Shown: in pieces, positions 63,901 to 64,000 of the stretch
Layout of the letters: the number at the start of each line of letters is the position of its first letter
Numbering within the stretch: the stretch's first letter is position 1
Assembly: GCA_035048495.1 (NCBI GenBank)
Contig: CM068545.1
Span: forward strand, 14,777,702 to 14,841,701
DNA: 64,000 nt
Source of the DNA: Euptelea pleiosperma
Taxonomy: Eukaryota > Streptophyta > Magnoliopsida > Ranunculales > Eupteleaceae
Reading direction: 5' to 3'
The notes under the pieces: generated by a model
What the model was told of the DNA's origin: nothing
Databases searched by the model: none
What the model saw: only the letters and a program-made list of their open reading frames with translations
Translations under genes and position numbers: made by a program

Positions 63901-64000
63901 ACATGCTATTCCTTGTTATAATAAACTGAAGGCTACGGTCTTATGCAGCTTGTTCTTCTAGTGGGTGCAAAGCTACAACATATTATTGCGACCTTGGCAT
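27963..64000 (+). CDS. MLO-family seven-transmembrane protein (3'-partial), MLO4/11-like
   Basis: Exons: 27963-28088, 33518-33575, 33766-34004, 34198-34314, 39320-39380, 44190-44284, 51955-52029, 54582-54667, 55440-55489, 62404-62444, 63949-64000 and beyond. Phases agree throughout, giving 333 codons so far of about 560 expected. MLO proteins are plasma-membrane seven-TM proteins with a C-terminal calmodulin site. They act in powdery-mildew susceptibility, root touch responses or pollen-tube reception, depending on clade. Membrane segments are visible near residues 17-38, 62-85, 150-180, 287-302 and 305-333. Loop cysteines are in SNIC, SPCNRSE and NTCKE. Clade-typical blocks are [69 protein letters not shown] and [14 protein letters not shown]. 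The exon ending at 34004 has a GC donor; all others are GT. The start fits the family's short charged N-terminus. Placement in the MLO4/11/14 group is by recalled similarity. Confidence 0.94.
28430..28915. repeat. Tandemly degenerate GGATACGG / GTATCC sequence in MLO intron 1
   Basis: Short motifs such as CGGATACGGGCACGGACA, GATACGGATATGGGTAC and CGTATCCTAATGTATC occur at both ends in opposite orientation, around an AT-rich centre. This fits a decayed inverted-repeat element. The boundaries are approximate. Confidence 0.4.
29492..29518 (+). repeat. Poly-G run of 27
   Basis: There are 27 consecutive G bases, just after GGTGGTGGTTACAT, in MLO intron 1. Such a run could form G-quadruplex structures, but it is also a common place for base-count errors. 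Confidence 0.9.
29649..29716. repeat. 34-bp direct repeat, two copies
   Basis: AAATCTCAATGATCTTGTTT starts at 29649 and again at 29683. The two full 34-bp units (ending in TTGCATAAAAGACT) are identical. Confidence 0.9.
29869..30250. mobile_element. MITE-like element with AGTTGCA...TAAGGGTGT termini
   Basis: The left end, AAGTTGCAAGTAAGGGTGT, and the reverse complement of the right end, AAGTTGCAGCTAAGGGTGT, match at all but two bases. The interior has CCGGAACC, GGTACC and GGTTCC motifs. It belongs to the GGGTGTCAAT terminal group. It lies in MLO intron 1. Confidence 0.7.
30251..31789. other. MLO intron 1, unassigned part
   Basis: There is no host exon and no coding remnant I can name. It contains AT-rich stretches (31080-31260) and an open frame on the minus strand (30386-30721) without family resemblance. 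Confidence 0.5.
31790..32072. mobile_element. Dispersed non-coding repeat with GTCCTTGTTA end, copy 1
   Basis: The blocks GACCCCCACAGACGTGATAC, AAAGTGTGTCGGCATGTC and GGATTGTCCTTGTTAAATAG also occur, in the same order, at 38009-38361 and, inverted, at 45596-45916. No ORF is present. Copies 2 and 3 end in AACAAGGACAC-type inverted termini. Confidence 0.55.
32270..32708 (+). mobile_element. L1-type LINE 3' fragment
   Basis: One + frame reads [20 protein letters not shown] and RRVFNGK, with a frameshift upstream, then LLFLWSKV. This is the C-terminal tail of plant LINE ORF2. It ends with TTCACTTATCAAAAAAAG, the usual LINE 3' end plus short poly-A. The reverse transcriptase is absent. Confidence 0.75.
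35342..35676 (-). repeat. 3' LTR of the minus-strand Copia element
   Basis: It has TG/CA ends with short inverted TGTT...AACA termini. It lies immediately next to the CTTAAGGGGGAGTG polypurine tract on the minus strand. No second LTR is visible in the intron. Confidence 0.75.
35342..37640 (-). mobile_element. Ty1/Copia retrotransposon fragment, one LTR plus RT and RNase H
   Basis: On the minus strand, pol pieces run from about 37310 ([14 protein letters not shown]) through [20 protein letters not shown] (36753-36690) and YVDDS (36620), past [20 protein letters not shown] (about 36300) to the RNase H end ([20 protein letters not shown], about 35930). Frames are broken by stops and indels. An LTR of 335 bp is at 35342-35676: TGTTGG...GAACA on the + strand, so TG...CA ends. 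It is preceded on the minus strand by a polypurine tract TTAAGGGGGAGTG. Gag, protease, integrase and the other LTR were not found. It fills part of MLO intron 4. Confidence 0.85.
38009..38361. mobile_element. Dispersed non-coding repeat with AACAAGGACAC termini, copy 2
   Basis: The left end, ACTAACAAGGACCACAGACAC, is approximately inverse to the right end, GTGTCCTTGTTACATAG. Internal blocks GTTTGACACTGATACGG and AAAGTGTGTCGGTATATCGG match copies 1 and 3. Confidence 0.6.
38505..38935. mobile_element. AT-rich element of the GGGTGTCAATGGATA group
   Basis: It begins AAGGGTGTCAATGGATAG and ends near ATATCCGTTGACAGCC, the approximate inverse. The interior is made of ATCCGAATATCGG and CGGATATTGATATATCCG motifs around an A/T core (38650-38770). 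It lies in MLO intron 4. Confidence 0.6.
39931..40057 (+). repeat. 5' LTR of the Copia element
   Basis: It shares TGTTAATGTAACA, CACTAGTTCGACTTCCTC, TTCATCTCAAACCCTAATTT-type blocks and the AATTTACTT(T/C)ACA end with 43814-43985. It is shorter through internal deletions. A 24-bp block, GAGCTCA(A/G)TAGTGTTAATG with flanks, is directly repeated at its left edge (39897 and 39921). Confidence 0.8.
40757..42090 (+). mobile_element. RTE-type LINE fragment nested in the Copia element
   Basis: A 158-codon open frame at 40824-41300 is an apurinic-type endonuclease of the RTE LINE group. Examples are [23 protein letters not shown] and [14 protein letters not shown] (the S-x-IDF block), with the final [10 protein letters not shown]. 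Further downstream come decayed RT-linker pieces ending in SCTNYYGIK near 42060-42090, the start of the RT domain. Copia gag stops at about 40757 and Copia pol resumes at about 42092, so this piece replaces protease and integrase. Confidence 0.8.
43407..43702. mobile_element. MITE-like repeat with CCAAGGTTTAAA ends, copy B, nested in Copia
   Basis: The left end, ACACCAAGGTTTAAAAGAGG, and right end, TTATTTTAAACCATGGT, match copy A (9526-9921), as do GGGAGCGTTACCG and ACGGGCTTGGGGCC. The Copia reading frame runs up to GTGAAGTCTACA on the left and resumes at CATCATTTAGTTAATTTA on the right. This places the element as an insertion in the Copia RNase H tail. Confidence 0.8.
43814..43985 (+). repeat. 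3' LTR of the Copia element
   Basis: It begins TGTTAATGTAACATAGGG directly after the polypurine tract AAAGGGGAG, and ends CTAATTTACTTCACA. It matches the 5' LTR in the outer and the CT-rich blocks. Confidence 0.8.
45065..45195 (+). mobile_element. Possible LINE 3' tail
   Basis: TTTTCAGTATACATACTT, then TTTATTTATCAAAAAGAAAAG, has the TTTATCAAAAA ending shared by the LINE 3' ends at 32708 and 50180. There is too little upstream sequence to confirm it. Confidence 0.35.
45596..45916. mobile_element. Dispersed non-coding repeat with AACAAGGACAC termini, copy 3 (inverted)
   Basis: It starts TGTAACAAGGACACTCC and ends GTGTCCCTATCATTGTTA. Internal blocks (GTGGGGGTCAGTGTGTCAG, TTCAGTGTCAAACACCG) are the reverse complement of those in copies 1 and 2. 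Confidence 0.6.
45917..47224. other. MLO intron 6, unassigned part
   Basis: This holds low-complexity T and GAAAA runs (46447-46463, 46660-46690) and no recognisable coding remnant. Overlapping open frames at 45910-46162 on both strands are not a known family. Confidence 0.5.
47225..47800 (+). mobile_element. RTE-type LINE fragment with an L1-type tail piece inside
   Basis: 47262-47360 encodes [20 protein letters not shown] and ERLIMQHRL, the end of an RTE endonuclease as at 41150-41270. From about 47365 to 47470 the frame switches to an L1-type ORF2 tail ([20 protein letters not shown]), as at 49970-50030. RTE linker sequence resumes afterwards (ACATTAACAGAATGGTGAAA and GTTCTTAGGCAATCTAAGG, compare 41430-41470). 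Confidence 0.65.
47815..48661 (-). mobile_element. Tandem array of a TRIM-like miniature LTR element (5 LTRs, 4 internal segments)
   Basis: Five tandem units start on the + strand at 47815, 47989, 48181, 48372 and 48553 (spacing 174, 192, 191, 181). Each unit opens TGTTGA(G/A)AACCA...CTAAAAGCTTAAG and includes TTAGAGGGAGGTGTAACAAT and CCAAACAACA. Read on the minus strand, each joint is an LTR end (...CAACA) followed at once by TGGTATCAGAGC, the primer site for initiator tRNA-Met. A short internal segment, a purine-rich tract (for example GAGGGGAGGTG) and a new LTR start (TGTTGTTTGG) then follow. LTRs are about 115 bp and internal parts 60-75 bp, with no coding capacity. This is the architecture of terminal-repeat retrotransposons in miniature. 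A tRNA-derived SINE is the alternative, because GGTTCGAGTCC-like B-box sequence occurs in the internal segments. Confidence 0.75.
48690..49440 (-). pseudogene. Copia gag remnant
   Basis: On the minus strand an open frame from 49326 reads [20 protein letters not shown]. It goes through [12 protein letters not shown] to a stop at 49111-49113, then continues in frame as [10 protein letters not shown] and gag-like sequence to about 48700 with further stops. This is the N-terminal gag domain typical of Copia elements (compare 40487-40760). Downstream pol is absent. It lies in MLO intron 6. Confidence 0.75.
49520..50180 (+). mobile_element. 5'-truncated L1-type LINE, zf-RVT tail intact
   Basis: An uninterrupted frame to the stop near 50048 reads [20 protein letters not shown] and [19 protein letters not shown]...HLLLHC zinc-knuckle-like block follows, then [20 protein letters not shown] and [12 protein letters not shown]. 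This is the zf-RVT C-terminal domain. It ends with a TTTATCAAAAAA tail and 19 or more A. Flanks AAAAACCCAATA (left) and AACTATTGTAGAAAA (right) are adjacent to each other in the related repeat at 50310-50350, which marks the insertion point. Confidence 0.82.
50180..50890 (-). mobile_element. 5' (LTR/leader) part of the split Copia remnant
   Basis: The right edge, AACTCTAACA at 50881-50890, would be the TGTTAGAGTT start of an LTR on the minus strand. Two direct repeats of about 145 bp (50181-50331 and 50332-50465, starting AACTATTGTAGAAAAA) lie inside, with a third partial copy at 49376. The LTR/gag order and strand fit the gag remnant at 48690-49440. Linking them as one element is an inference. 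Confidence 0.5.
50990..51290. mobile_element. Foldback repeat of the GGATGATCTCC family
   Basis: The blocks GGTGAGGATGATCTCCTCAC, CATCCTCCGAAAATCAGC and CTTAACTCATCTTCGTATGG match the family at 7040-7560 and 62690-63830. It ends in a (TA)n run at 51279-51297. Confidence 0.6.
52750..53790. repeat. Row of diverged foldback (MITE-like) repeats in MLO intron 7
   Basis: Three neighbouring blocks (about 52760-52990, 53155-53370, 53500-53790) each carry a variant of ACCAAAAATTAACCTGATGG and a later inverse such as ATCAAGCTGATTTTGTGTG. Each also has a TGGACC or GGTCCA and GGCCAAA flank. These match the motif order of the 21929-22495 family. They are old and diverged. Confidence 0.45.
55599..55618. 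repeat. Left target-site duplication of the LINE
   Basis: The 20-mer CACAATTCCTGGATGATCCT is identical to 62150-62169, with different bases just outside (T versus C on the left). Confidence 0.95.
55792..59445 (-). pseudogene. LINE ORF2: endonuclease-reverse transcriptase, inactivated
   Basis: Minus strand. The endonuclease domain (59445-58849) shows [27 protein letters not shown] and [11 protein letters not shown]. It is cut by TAG at 58846-58848, where family members usually have Trp (after GGRFT). Linker and RT follow: [58 protein letters not shown] and the catalytic [10 protein letters not shown] (about 57330). Frameshifts lie near 58034, 57683 and 56160. Between the last two an unbroken 535-codon frame (57662-56055) carries RT and most of the tail. 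The final fragment (56049-55792) completes the C-terminus. At least one stop and three frameshifts make it non-functional as read. Confidence 0.9.
59396..62087 (-). pseudogene. LINE ORF1: gag-like nucleic-acid-binding protein, broken
   Basis: Starts at ATG 62087 ([14 protein letters not shown]). The first frame ends at 61665, and the same protein continues in other frames: about 61660-61215, then 61211-60900 ([12 protein letters not shown]), 60952-59882 and 59860-59396. The N-terminal half ([27 protein letters not shown]) resembles the DUF4283-type domain of plant LINE ORF1. The remainder is low-complexity and rich in Pro, Ser and Arg ([14 protein letters not shown]). Several stops and frameshifts are present. 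Domain assignment is by recalled resemblance only. Confidence 0.7.
62150..62169. repeat. Right target-site duplication of the LINE
   Basis: It is identical over 20 bp to 55599-55618. MLO intron 9 sequence resumes directly after it, with the next exon at 62404. Confidence 0.95.
62690..63850. mobile_element. Cluster of GGATGATCTCC / GGAGATGAGTT foldback repeats in MLO intron 10
   Basis: CCCACATGGAGATGAGTT or close variants occur near 62790, 62990, 63475 and 63690. GGTGAGGATGATCTCC or its inverse occurs near 63020, 63255, 63665 and 63720, with repeated AATCAGCC and TTTGATAGGGTT blocks between them. This suggests three or four partly overlapping copies, some inverted. The cluster ends about 100 bp before the next MLO exon (63949). 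Confidence 0.65.

Noticed and set aside
1..64000. Prokaryotic-type systems (CRISPR, operons, toxin-antitoxin)
   Set aside because: All genes are spliced plant genes. The regular repeats found are retroelement or intronic tandem repeats, not spacer arrays.

Overview
This is nuclear DNA of a flowering plant. Three protein genes with plant-type GT-AG introns lie on the + strand, in AT-rich sequence crowded with LINEs, Copia elements and short foldback (MITE-type) elements. The gene content suits a dicot or other broad-leaved angiosperm. I cannot name the species from the sequence.

Layout. (1) 193-10322: most of an allantoinase gene (ureide and purine catabolism), 14 exons, with its 5' end left of the window. 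(2) 10323-14022: intergenic DNA with a decayed LINE 3' end, a foldback MITE, a 256-bp tandem duplication and a short MITE. (3) About 14023-21052: a MutS2-type mismatch-repair ATPase gene with a C-terminal Smr domain, in five exons. The ATPase and Smr motifs are intact, but three in-frame stops separate a possible N-terminal leader from the conserved protein. (4) 21053-27962: a MITE-rich intergenic region with foldback elements nested in one another, then the CT-rich promoter and leader of the next gene. (5) 27963 to the window end: the first 11 exons (about 333 codons) of an MLO-family seven-transmembrane protein of the MLO4/MLO11 type. Only about 1 kb of this 36 kb is coding.

The large MLO introns hold most of the mobile DNA: a minus-strand Copia fragment with one LTR (35342-37640); a Copia element with both LTRs that carries an RTE-type LINE and a MITE inside it (39931-43985); RTE and L1-type LINE pieces; a five-unit tandem array that looks like a TRIM (miniature LTR retrotransposon) multimer (47815-48661); a second Copia remnant split by a LINE; and a near full-length L1-type LINE (55619-62149, minus strand) with a perfect 20-bp target-site duplication and a damaged ORF2.

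The three host genes have unrelated jobs (ureide breakdown, organellar or nuclear DNA maintenance, membrane signalling) and do not form a pathway. I found no new multi-gene system. The features most worth following up are the TRIM-like array, the nested 9-bp-TSD foldbacks, the stop cluster in the MutS2 gene and a probable GC-AG intron in the MLO gene.
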